NCBI GenBank assembly: GCA_963082875.1
Contig: OY720100.1
Span: forward strand, 3,534,001 to 3,598,000
Reading direction: 5' to 3'
DNA from: Corella eumyota
Taxonomy: Eukaryota; Chordata; Ascidiacea; Phlebobranchia; Corellidae
Length of the DNA: 64,000 nucleotides
Shown here: positions 11,227 through 24,600 of the stretch, piece after piece
How the letters are laid out: the number at the start of each line of letters is the position of its first letter
Position numbering within the stretch: position 1 is the stretch's first letter
The notes under the pieces: model-generated
Told to the model about the DNA's origin: nothing
The model's input: only the letters and a program-made list of their open reading frames with translations
Database searches by the model: none
Position numbers and translations under genes: made by a program

Positions 11227-14200
11227 ATTTTGCCTTTTTCTATATTAAAAAATTCGAGACAGTTTGCCAACTACGTCATTCAATAAAAATACATATAAAA
11301 CCATGGTGCTGAATTATATAATCTGACTTTAATTTCATTTCTTAAAACAAAAACAATCTTTTTAAGTACATTTATTTGATTTTCGTTAATTTTAATAGAA
11401 CATAAGCGCAAGGAAAACACAAGAAATTGTCATTTACCCTATAAAAACATTGCTAATGATAACAAAAATATTATTTCTGACGTCGATTTCTGACGACGAA
11501 GCCAAATAATGCTATACAACTCGACCAAAAAAACGGCAAAACAAAGTTAGATAATTTAAAGCGTGTAATTTAAAAAATGGAGAAAGCTAAAGATAAGTCA
11601 GCTGCCAAATGTTTTATTTCAAGACTGCCGTCTGTATATTGCTTACCTTTTTAACATTCTTTTGGTTGCCGCTGCCGGTTGTATATATTAAGTTCGGAAA
11701 CGTGCACGTGATAGACTGTAATTTTATAAGTCTGTAAGTTTTATTTAGAAACCGCGAATCAAGTAAAGCGTTTTCAGCAGTTGGATTTTTGTTTCTTAAT
11801 ACTATTTAAAAAATAATGATCATTTTTTACCACAAGGTAATACTAAACAGGTAACGGTCGTATATTGTTGACTTATTACATTATAGCTTATATACGTCAC
11901 ATGATATATCAAAAGTTACACATTGGCTATGGTTTTACGTACCATACACAAACTAATATATAAAACACCGCAGACTATATGTTTTAAACAAGTTGAAACA
12001 TTTAAAGGAAAAAAAATAAATCACAAAGTCGAAAAATGTTTAAAAGGTAATGACACAAACGATGTATTGCATTATTTTTAACGTTCAAGTATGCGTGAAC
12101 GGTAGTAGTCAAAACGTAACATTTTGTGATGACTGTCAGACCAACGACCTGACAATAAAACCTTATAAAATATGTTTTATAATTATGGTTTTACGTTAAA
12201 TATACGTTTTGTTTATAGAATATTGTATAAAATTTGATAGCAACCAATAAGTAAGACAGTTATGGACTTTTAATTTTCATTTTTGTGTAAGCGGCATGCC
12301 CTGCTGTGCTCATTATTTTTTAAATCGTTTTTCGCTCTTTTTTCGTTGGTTCTATATTGATAGGAGTCACAGTGCCGGTCTAGCAAAGTCGCCTTTAAAA
12401 TTATTTTTCTTTAAATTGTTCTGCTCTGTTTGCGATAAAGTGAGAGGAAAGAGAAAATGAAAATCTCGCAGTGACGTATTTTGGCGTGTAGTCTCTAGCC
12501 AACATAAAAGCAGTCTCTCTCGCCCCGAGTGTTTTTTGATGTATCGTTTAACGTGCTTCGCGCCGCGAGGCTGTGCCTTTGTGACTAGTATTCTAGCTTG
12601 TAAAGATACAAACTAAGTATATTAAAGTGCTGTAAAAGAAGGGATAAACTCGTTTGTTTAAGCTAAAGTTCCGAGAGTTACAGCATAAAATAATGGTCGC
12701 TACTAGAAGCGACAAATAGGCATTTTAGTTTGAAAGTCTGACGGTCGATAACGTTATATGAAAAAAGAACCTTATTGACCAAACTGTAAGCCTGTATACG
12801 AATGCATAAGCAGACGAGTAAGGTATGGGGTGGTGGTGTGTCAGGGGTTTAAACTTATCTACAGAATTAAAGGGAAACAAATGATATTTTTCAAAACAGT
12901 AGGTAGTAGCTCAAATGTCCTTAAAAAGTGTCCTAGAAACGTATTACGAACAGTGTACACTATTACGTCGTTTATGATGAGAATTTAATTAATCAAAAAA
13001 ATACGAATATTTAAAGCAAAGCAGGAAGGGTAAAATTTATATAACATTACGAAGTTTGTGTTGATAACTCCTTTGCCCTTAAATTGGGGTATTTTTAAGT
13101 TGCTGTTTTATATGTATAGTAAACGCACGACAGGTTTGTTATGTGATTGCCAGATTGTAGTTCATTGTTTTAAAATATGCGCCATCAGGCCATACAGTTA
13201 TCTCATTGCAATAGCTACGAAAGTTAAGTGCTGTACGTGATATTTATGCGAGATCAAAATTAAAACAAAGGTTCCGCTATATTAGCTTATTGTGTATACC
13301 ACCAAAGTTTATCTATACATGTTTTGGTGGGAAATTTTATCAATGGGCCATTTGCGTGTTGGTAACGGTATTGTAAAATCTAGTTTTTTGATGAGCACTT
13401 TACACGGTCACTAGCGTTAACGTATTTCATGTTTGTCGATATACGATTTTGTTTGAATCCTACCTTGAAAAACTCACATTAGAAGTTTCACGTTACATGC
13501 AGACATAAGCGATTAAACTGCTGATAAAACTGAATCAAACCAATCTATAAATAACTCACCGCAAATGTTGGTTTGATTTCATTACGCTTTGTGTAATTTT
13601 TGGTCTAATTTTATTTTAAAACACTATTTTTATTTGTAGTATCGTTAAGTAGAATTCAGAAACGTTAAAATGTGTGTAAATTAATTTTAATTAGCAGAGA
13701 TTGGTTAAAATAGGTTAACACGCTCCATTTTGTAGTATAGAAGAAAAACGATCCCACATCACGCTAGTTGTCATTTTTTTAGATTTATTAAACCTTAATT
13801 TATGATTCTAATTTTTTGATGTGTCATTTTTTATAATATTTCTGATGTGCTATCATTTCACTACAATTAAAATATTTACATTTTTGTGACTAGTTGACTA
13901 CTTACTATCTGCTTTACTATAAATTATTTTTGAAATCCTTATTTTACATTTTATTTATATATATTAAATAAAACGTATCACCAATATAACTTTCAGCACT
14001 CTACTTAAACTTTTGTCTTAATTTTTAGTAGTAAATAGTACTTCTTATGATTGTTAAAACAATAAAGATAAAGACCATATTATTGCGCAACACAAGATAA
14101 TATTATAAACATCCAAGATGTCATTCAAAACGTGGCAAAAAGTCAGAACGTCAGAACAGCAGAGGCTGGTTTTAGGTCACCGTAAACAATAGTTAATTGG

Positions 14201-15550
14201 GTAATAAATAAGGTTAATACTTGGTAAAATTATAGTTAATATTTGGTTAAAGATATAGTAGTCTTTTAGTATGGACAAAACTGAATGTTTGCCGATTGCG
14301 TTGCTGTCTGTTGTGTTATGCTATTAAGCGTTTGCCTATCATGGTTAAGGCCTAGCAATTTTAAACCTTTAAAACTTAACTGCCAACTATACATAAAAAG
14401 AGGGGGTTGGCTAGCTAAAAATAGTAAATCAGAAAAATTCTTATATCTTGTGCTCTTTGGGAGCCACTGATTACTAATTAATCAAACAACGCATTTCTAT
14501 TTGTTTAACCAGCGTAGGCAAACTGTTATTAAAGTAAAACTTTTTTTTTAGTTGTTACGCGCATGGAAATATTTTATCACATCTGCTCTTTGCTAGCTGG
14601 TTTGTAGTGGTTGCTTGCCGTTCTGACAGCAGGTTGTTGTTAAACATTTGTTAATGTCGGACCATTTGTAGTTTAAGGACCTATTTTGGATTTGAAAAAG
14701 TTTTTCCTTAATAACCTATCAATATGTGTATGATGACTATCGAGTTTGGGTAATGGTATATATATTTGGGCTAATACTGGGTTAAGGCGTATATATTTTT
14801 TTATATATTCTAAAGAACCGTAAAACTAATGATACATTTGGCTAGATCCGTAAAGTTAACAAGTTCGCTCAAAGACTGTAAACTCCAAGTGACCTTTTAT
14901 ATTTTTTTATTTCATTTTTTTAAATACAAACAATACGTTATAGAGACTTTGGTAAACTATACCGTATTCATATCTAGCCTGCGTTTTAGTTTCGTATCGA
15001 AAAAAAACTCGTTTAATTGTTAAATATCAAATCTTGCTGGTGTTTACTATTTGTTAAAATTTACTCCTTCAAAAGCCCAGTGCTATCTTTTAATCAGGAA
15101 TACAATTGACTTGCTGGTGCGTTACACTACTTCTTACGCATTATATTTTAATCTTAAAAACGGTGAAATAAAGTATAACAGCAAAAAAAAAAACTTAGTT
15201 ATGGTTATACTCGATTTTTCAGTTGCATTTTGTATGTCGTAAACGATAAACTAATTGCCAGCTATAGTATAGTTTTATAACTTAATTTTGCAAACTTGGC
15301 AAGTTTAGCTTGTTAGGCGCAAAGGCCGATTAAACATCGCATTAATTTAAACCCGCTAGCTTTTGGGCGTTTTCTATATTTATTCACACGTTGAGATAAT
15401 GTAAATAAATGTATCGGCTGTCTAGCAGACTAGGTTGTTATGTCGTTGAAATTATTATTTCTTATAAAAACAATGTTTAAATTCATCCCAATTAATCTAA
15501 ATTTGTTAGATTTTAATAATGTTTAATTTTTAATATATACAATAATTTGT

Positions 15551-15626
15551 TTTTAGGTTGTTATAGCTAGCATATGTAATCAATCATGTTAAGTGTGCTT
15601 TGTGACTGATTGATGACGTAGAAATT
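15551..15626 (+). promoter_or_regulatory. 5' UTR splice acceptor and short upstream frames of the BCOR-like gene
   Basis: A strong acceptor (TTTGTTTTTAG, AG at 15555-15556) lies 70 bp before the start codon, so the coding exon begins with a short leader. In tunicates such a site could join either an upstream untranslated exon or a trans-spliced leader. The leader contains several ATGs that each stop within a few codons, and a TGACGTA element (15614-15620) just before the start. Confidence 0.45.
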
Positions 15627-18600
15627 ATGGCCGATCATCCATTTCGCTCCAACAGCTTTCTGGAGCACCAAGACATTCGCTCAAAAACTATCCCGCCTTA
15701 TCTCCAACATTCAATCGGTAACATTGACCCCAACGGACTCGTTAACTCACATGCTGTACATTCAATGTCTAGCAGAGACGGTTGGAAGCCCCAGGAAAGT
15801 TACCGGGAAAATCTCGGCGCTTTTCCCGTGGAAAATCAACTGGGTTACCGTGATCCACGCTACAACCCAGTCAAACCAAACTCGACTGGTAATGTAGAAG
15901 GCTATCACTCTGCTGAAAATACAGACGCATATTCACGCCCTGCTTCGACAAGCAAGCGCAGTCACCACGATCCTTTCATAGCAAAACCACACACAAAAAC
16001 TGACGACGTTTCCGGTCGAAAAAATACCGCGACAGTGTGGTCGAATCCTTACATCACTTCATCAGTTTCATCGCGCATGACTTCGAAGTCGCATTCAGAG
16101 GGCGTGGAAGGGAACGGAAGTAAATCAACTGAAAACGACATCTTGGCGTAAGTTAAACATTTATTTATGTGTACCTTAATTTATCTCCTATTTAAGACAT
16201 CGCACTCAAAAGTTGGGCAACGCGTCTAAAGGCGTTTAATATTTGTTATAGTAATATCTATGTCCATTTTTTTGTTAACTTTATAAGTGATTCTTTTTTA
16301 TATTTTGATTGACTATAAACTCCTTTTATTTAATTAATATTTTAATACTAACCGTTACCCACTTGCGAATATGAACTCTGGGTAATAGTTACAGCATAAA
16401 ATATAAAACCTAAGTCGTCAAATTTGGGGTTGTCCGATTTCGCCTTATCTTATCTTTGAACATTTATTTACTTGTATATATATAAAGTATTTCTTTCCAA
16501 GCATAAGATAAAAATAGTTTGGCTTAATTTTCAACCGGAGATTCGCCAAAGGAAGTTTATCTTAAAGCCGAGATGTAAAAGCTTAAAATATGCCACGCCA
16601 GGAAATTAATTTATATTTGAAACCTTAATTTTTTTAAAAAATTTATAGTAAAAAAATCGTTCATACTTTTGACCTAATAAATATATTAGCCTGGGAAATT
16701 TCCCACCTTTTTTAAATAGTTTTTTTTTCAGATGCATTTGCACTGAAAAAGCATTGGTAACTGCTATATAAAAACATTTAATAGTTCTAGTCACAATTTA
16801 AATTTAAAATTTAGTATATTTTTACCATAACTTAAATTGAAATCCAAATACAAAGGTTAAGCAACGCATCGCCATTAATTACAATTGATTAGTTATGTAG
16901 GTTTTTCTTAGGGATTTTAAATGTAAGTTTTTATTAGAGATTTTAAATGTAAGTTTTTATTGGGGATTTACATTTCTTGTGCCCACGTTAGAATGTCTTC
17001 TAACCGTTCAGTATTTTACTAATCGACTATTTTTGTTTTTCTTTCGCAAAGTCGTGATTTTTTTGTTGTAACTTAATTTGTTTAGCTTTACAACTTCGTT
17101 CGTAGTGTAATATTATAAAGTGCTAGTACTGTACTGCTGAAAGCACCGAATTTTTTCGTATACACTCTCGCTGTGGTTTTCGCTGGATTACGTCACGCAA
17201 CCCAAGCCGATATAATGTTAGGACGACGCGTTGTTCAAACAATAAAAATAATTGCTGAAAAATTAAGGTGTTGTGAAAATGAAGTATTACGACCGTTTGA
17301 TAAATACACATCGCACACTAATAATAGATTAAAGTTCAAATTTTAAACACTTTTCAAATAAGATTTTTGTTAAGGTTGTATTATGTTCCCTGCTTAAAAT
17401 GTTTTTTTTTTATGAAAAAATTTTAACGTTGTAGTAACAAAAAAACATTAAATTCCTTAGTTTTGCTTTTGAGGGTTTGTTGTAAATATGCCCCCTTCAT
17501 TAGGGTAACTAACTGCTAGTTTTTGATATCGCCCAATTTAATACGATTTATTTATTTAATTAATAGTGCTGAGGAAACGTTAAAATTTAACTTGTCGTGT
17601 AAGTTACGGGGTTTTGAGAAAATTTTATCAATTTAAAAAAATTGGAAATGTCTTTTATGAATCACTTAAAAAATTTGTTTCTTTTTCTTTAGTTTTCAAA
17701 AGTTTGCGTTGGCTGTTAATATTTATTTACTTTTGAATGGATTATTTAAAATGGATACGAGTTTTATATAATATCAGAATTTTAAACTCTTTTTAAATAA
17801 GCCTTGTACAAATGTTCCGATTTAAAATATATTTAAACTCAGATTATGTTATCTTAACAATTTTAACAAATTCAAAATAAAATTTGTTAAATTTTAGTTT
17901 AAAGTTCTTGAAGTGATCGCGTATGTATACAGGCCCAATATTTGACGCGCATTGTTGGTTAATGACGTAACATCCGTCCTCAGGCTTCGCTGCGCTTTGC
18001 GAGTCGGTATATATACTCATGAGAGACCGTAAAAATTTGCGACCCGTTTAAATTTGCGTCGGTGTTTTAAAGAAGTGTGTTTATTGATAAGGGCTTTAGT
18101 GAGGGTTAGATTAGAATAAAAATACTATAAAAAACACTTATATTTTTTTCAAATTTTTCGGAATACTGTAGTTCTGAATTTTAACTCGCTGAACTTGAAA
18201 AAAAAAACAGTAGGCTTTCGCTTTCTTTTTATTTGTGTTTACGAGTCGAACATTTGAACGAGACATTTTTTTTGTTGGGTTCTATTAAAATTGCTTTCAC
18301 GCGCTTACATTTTTTGTCGAGAGAACCTTAAACCATGAAAGAGATTTCTCCCTTTGCCAAGAAGAGAGCCTTGCGACTTGCGAGATAGGACAAGCGAGAC
18401 TCGCGCGTTTCAAACGAGTACTCTTCCGTGCTGTACAGCTCTATCAAACGACTTTTTACTGTCACTATTGTTATGTTGAAGTCAAACGCCCAAACACATG
18501 CAGGGATTGATTTTGAAACGCACTTTTTAAAATAAAAACTAATATGTAAAAATTTTTTTTTTTCGAAGTTATGATTTTAAATAACCACATTGGGGCCACA

Positions 18601-21600
18601 CCTACAATTCCTACAATACGATTTTGTAAATATTTAAGGGGTTTAGCTAAAACTTTTAAACTTGATTTAAACCAATTTGAACCTTGAAGCATGTTGCTTG
18701 GCCTTTGTTGTTTGAGTTAACAAACGTTACAATGATATCAATTTTTTTAATCAAAACGCAGATTGTGATAATAAATTGTTCATTTCTGTATTACTGAAAT
18801 AGCTATCAATTTATTAGGTAGCTTAATTCTTGATCAAACTAATCCCCTTCTAGAAAATAGGTAAATATAACATTAGCGACCCTTGGCGGACGTTTATTAA
18901 TATTTTAATTCAAGTACGTGTTAATATTTGTCGTGTAAAGATCAGCATTTGATAAATTCTCTTTTCTCAAAGCGGTAATAAGTAGGCGGGTATTTGTATA
19001 CGTAGGATTGAAAGTAAATTTTGTCTCAAAATTTAGTTGAAAATACGTTTGCTTTTCTGTTTATGACACTAGTACAAAAATGCATTATTTAGTTTAGCGT
19101 TACGCACTTTCCTTAAATGACTTTCTTGAAATGTCGCAATTTTGTGGTTTAAAACACACGCGCGTTGGTGACTTGTTGAATCATTAGAAAGGACAATGAC
19201 TCAAACGGAAGAAAAAAAAATGCTTGATAATTTGTGAAACTTTTTGGCCCTATTCATAAATATCCGTCGTCTATTTTACAATGGTTAAAAATAGGAAAAA
19301 GTTCTCATACTTTAAACTGTTTTTATTTTTAAATAATTTACAGTAAAACGTTGCGATAAGTCCCATGTTTATTTGCTAATACCAAATACTGACTTTAACA
19401 TTTCCCTAAATAAACGAACATATTATATTTACATTAGAGAAGGCCTTACGAAATAAAAACCAAAGTGATGTAACCCCTTAACGAAGGAATGCTATGGTCT
19501 ATGACAGCCCAAGTTGATAAAACCCTGGTTTAGTGTTATCTTTCTGCATGTGAACAATATAAAATTCATTTTTTATTTCGTATTTTATTTTAAGCAACAA
19601 CCGATGGTAGGTATAAGCTGCCATAAACCTATTTCATAAATATAAAATCGCGTCTGTCAGTTTTTTGTGAGTTCTAAGAATTTGGTGCGGTGTTTTGTTC
19701 ATTGAGAGGTAATATTATATGGCGATGATATCGCGTTATTCCCTGTAACAAGACACCACCAACCTTGTGTTTCTTAGTATCTTAAACTAAAACCTTGAAA
19801 ATTTAATTTTTTAAAGTCAACAATTATATTTTATTTAAGCTATTATACTTTTGATATTTTAAAGTATTTTTATCCATTCAAGTAATCAATTGTCTATCTT
19901 ATTTTTAATAACTTTAAAAATTCATTAAAAACAATATTTTAATTTATTTTGTAGGTTAATTGATGCAGTGAAAAAGAAAAATCAAATTGAATTGGACCTC
20001 TGTTTATCTAAAGGAGTAAACGTTAATTCAACATTGGTGAGTCCATTTACATTCAGTAGGCCTTAAATTTCACTAAATTGAACATCTATGTCAGTTTCAT
20101 GTAATTGGGTACTAAAAGTTGGCTGATGTAGTATAGTGTTGCAGTCAGCATTTTATTTTAAAAAGCTAGTTACTTTTTAAATGACTATCCAATGGTTTCC
20201 TGCTGATATGCTTTGGTGTGGTCGACCACTGATAGTGAGTGATGACTAACCACAAATGCTTAAGACAAAATTAATCTCCTTAATGTAAATAAGTTGGTTG
20301 TTTCAGAGTTGTATTTGCTCATATATAACTTATCCAAAAATATATAAACTAGCAAAGAAGTCTGTTACTAAAACATTTAAAATAATAATCTTTGTTTGAC
20401 GAATTTTTACATTAAAGTCATCAAAAATACCTTAAAATGATCTTGTTTAAAAGTGTAAACGATGTGAAAATCAATAAATTGTGGTAATAATACTTTTATT
20501 TCAGTATATATAAACTTTTTAGTCCTACATTTTGACAAATTTAAAAAAAAATCTACGACAATTTTCATTTTATAACATACAAAAATATATTAATGTGTGG
20601 CAGTGTACCTCAATTAATTAGGCTACTTTGTTATTTTCAATTTATAAATTAATTTTTTTTAAGGCACATTTAAGATTTCTTTACTCAGGTTGATAAATAT
20701 TTATTTTAATTATAAATCAAGTACGATTGATTTATGGTGTTGATTTAAACATTAAACTGTAATAAATCTAAATATGATGCAGTTTTATATAAAAATCAAA
20801 CACTGAAAATCAAGAATACCAATAATAACGCACGGCAATTCCTATTACAACAGATGCTATAAGTCCCCCTAAAACATACTTTTTCCATGGATGCTTTTTT
20901 TTATCATCATTGATTTTCATATTGTTCTTAATTGTGGCCACTTTTTTACTTAATGCTTCTTTTTTTTCTATTCTTCTTTGTCGTACTGTGTCTTCGTTTT
21001 TTGCCTTGTTGTTATTATCCCCTGTTGGCACTGTAACCTCATTTTCTTCGACAGATTCGTTTACAGATTGCTCTGCGTCAATAACTTCAATGGGTTCTTC
21101 TTGTTTTTCTCTTTTTTCATTTTTCAGATCATCTGATTGATCTTCTGTGTGTCTTTTCCTTTCGCTTCCTTTATCACCTTCATGCTCTGGCTCTTCTTGT
21201 TTTAATTGCGAAATATGATTTGAATCCCCATTTGATCCAGGTCCTGGTGGAGGTGGATCCTCCTCTTCTTCTTCAGATTCGGATTCAGAGTCAGAATCGC
21301 AAACAGCAACTTCTATTTTTCGTTCATTGATTCTCTTAAGTAAAGTTTCACATTGTGCAATGGCAAGGTAGCTAAAGCGAAGTTGTTGTGCAGTTTGGAT
21401 TAATCCCATGCGATATTTTCTCATTTCGAGAAGTGTTTCTCGTATGTCGAACGGAATGTTTTTTTCAAGACACACAAAACAAGTGTCAACTAATGCAAAC
21501 GTGCCGGAACGGCCGATACCAGCACTACAGTGGATAACAGAGGGTCCTACATCATTCTCTAATACCCCCTTGGCTCGGACACAAGACAAAAATTCTAAAA

Positions 21601-24600
21601 AAGCAGTTGGAGATTCTGGCACACCAAAATCCGGCCATGCAATGTAATGAAATTGCAAAATAATCCGTGGTGTTTCTGTTTTGCCTTTTGTTTTTGACAA
21701 CTCCAATTCTCGGATAATAAAATTTGGATTTGTAGTTTCGTGCTTCAGTGCAACTACAAATCCTTCTTCTTCAAAGTTCATTGGGTTATTTCGATCCAGT
21801 GGCCAATATTGATGACATTTTCGGGTTCCTTTTTCGATGACTTTGTTTAACATGATAACGGCTTTTGAGTTTTGCTCCCATACCATTTGCCACAGATGAC
21901 CCGATGTCCCTGGCAGTGGACCTTGGCAGAGAATGTATCTTCTCTCTGATGACTTGATTTCAACAAGATTACTGTTGATGTAATCATTTTGGCCTTCTAC
22001 TAATTGCACTCTGCTATGGTCATAAGGGCTTACATCACGATAGCGGTTTCTGCTTCGGTTGTCCACTTTTTTCGATGCTTTGCATGGTAAATCATATTCG
22101 GCTGAAATTTCCCGGATTTCACGAAATAATCTATCCCAGCCTGGGTGATGATCAATTGACTCAACCAAGTCTCTTATACTACTATTTTGCATGATGGAGG
22201 GCATTTAAATTTATTTATCAACATACCTTGACAAAACATAAATTTAGGTTCAAGTCAGTAAGTTGTTTGCGTTTTGTAATATAGGTTCCTGTGTACCCTA
22301 TTTTCAATTTTGTATTGACTTAAAAAAAGCTTTTGTTATGCAACTTCCTTCTTTATATTCAATACAATACAATCGCCAGGCTTTAAAGTTACATAAAATG
22401 GCATAAAATCCTGACTTCCCTTTCTAGCAGACTTGTGGTTAAATTAGTTGAATTGGAAAGTAAGGTTTAATTAATTTTACACAGTCACAAAAATAAGCTG
22501 CTGTTTTAAAAACTCTTATCAGTTAACTGATGACTAAAGCTAAATAAATGCGCCTGAAGGCGATTTAGAGACTGGCAAATTTAAAAACCATTACAGAACT
22601 AACAAACCAACCACGGCTAACAATTCAAAAACTCGGCACGGCAAGTGATTAACTTACTTTTTACTTCTGGGAACAAAAAAAGCGAAATACGTCACCTATT
22701 ACGACTGCACTCTTTTGTGCGCAGACTAATAATCTAGCGTTTTTCTTGCGACTCTCTCGTTTTCTTTGCCCTGCTTAACACACGCCCTCCGATTTTAAGT
22801 TACGTAAGTTGCGCGTGGCCACCACCCGGCTGTGTAACTTTTTGGCTCAAATTTTTTTACCGTTTTTTCTATTTAAATTTGTATTAGTAAGTTTTACCCC
22901 TAACTTGGCGTTTAAAATCAATCTTTCACTCGTTTCCTTACAAAATGTTGGCGTATTTTCTTTAAATAGATATTTTTTTCGTTCTAAAATTTTATTAAAT
23001 AATATTGTTATTTTTACGTAACTATTTAAAGTTTTTAAACTGTTATTTTTTATTTAAAGCTTGGATACACCGCACTTCATGTAGCTGCCAACATTGGTGA
23101 TGTCGAAAGTATAGAAAAATTACTTCAAAATGGTGCGGATCCTTCTATACGGTAAGCTGCGCGCAATATTTTTGACACTTTGTCGTTCGCCTATTAAAAA
23201 AAATTGTATATACTCATATTTACAAATATACAAAATGTCACCTGTTAATTGATTTTTAATTTTAAGCGATCGTCAAGGCAAACTTCCAGAAACACTTGCT
23301 AATCTTCACAAAATATCCATATCAAACATCATGTGTAAGATCGATTTAAACAAGGCTAGAAAAAACAATTCCAGAGGAATGCAAGTACGTAAATCACCTT
23401 TTAATAGGTTAAATAATTGTAAAAATATCAGTAACAAAATAAACCTTAGAAATTAATTTTTTTTATATAATAAATAGTTTACCTGCATAATTTAAAAAAA
23501 TTATGACAAGTATTATTTTTTAAAATAAAATATTAAAGTTGACTGTATTACAGTTACTTTTAAGTTTTTAAATCAATGTTCATTACAGCATCCTTGGAAA
23601 CTTTACACTGGAGAGCATTCTGATATTACAAGTGAAGCAAGAATTTCCTCAGCTTCACTTTCTTCGATGATGTATCCAGCCCAAATCAATCCTCTTGCTC
23701 ACTTTGGATCGCCGCAGGTTTACCCGGATGCTTTAAAATTAATAGATCCAAGACATAACAATGCATTATTAGATGGTAGAAACAGTCATCGATCCTCTCC
23801 CTACAATCTTGCTCATTTAAAAATGTCAAGAGATTCAACACAAGTGCAAACCAAATCGTACCAAGACACTTCATATCCTTATGATCATTTTCCGAGTCCC
23901 TTTGAGCATATGCCAAGACCGAGCAATAGCCATTCAGCATTAAACACTGTCTTGGATCCAAACAAGAAAAAAATGCATCAATCGAAATCTGCCAATTTTA
24001 ACTCAAATCAAAAAATGACAAAAAATCCTGAGAATCCATATTCAAATTCGACCGGTGTTACTTCAAATGCAAATGGACATTATTTTCCTTACATGCCAGG
24101 TTTCGAAAAACATTCAAATTCGTTACAAGAAAGCCCATTAAAACGAAATCCAGTTTCTGAACCTAAATCTTCATTTTTAATTGATGATTTAACCAAAAGA
24201 GCGAATCACAAATCAGCACACACTTCGTCATCAGCTAAAAAAGATTCTACAGGAATGCAAATTGATGTCTCCAGAATGAAATCTCCATTTTCCAAAGATT
24301 TTTATCGGACCCCAGAAAATACTATTAACTATCCAGCAACAGCACCCATGTATTACCCAATGTACACAAACCCTGACCCCACACTTAAGGGTATGCTTTA
24401 TTCTTCGTATTTACCCAGTTTTGGACTTAATATAGCAGGTCATGATTTGGCATATGAAAAACAACGACAGCAGCATGAACACCTTTCTAGTCTTGGTTAT
24501 ATGCCTAGTCTTGGTTATATGCCTAAAAACAAACCAGAGGTTCAACAAAAACTTGCATCTACCAATCCTTACAAACCAGTTAATAGGGATGGTTCTAACC

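Larger units (their letters stand above)
11101..15626. promoter_or_regulatory. Shared upstream region of the CAP-Gly gene and the BCOR-like gene
   Basis: A 4.5 kb gap between two divergent genes, with no coding exon that I can support. A relatively GC-rich patch at about 12,470-12,600 starts with TGACGTAT (12472-12479), followed by a pyrimidine-rich CTCTCTCGCCCCGAG stretch, and could be a distal promoter with an untranslated first exon for the BCOR-like gene. An inverted repeat lies near the CAP-Gly start (11210-11226). The rest is AT-rich and unremarkable. Confidence 0.4.

Noticed and set aside
13058-15242. Several open frames of about 60 codons in the BCOR-like upstream region
   Set aside because: Composition is AT-driven, no homology is seen and no splice partners fit.
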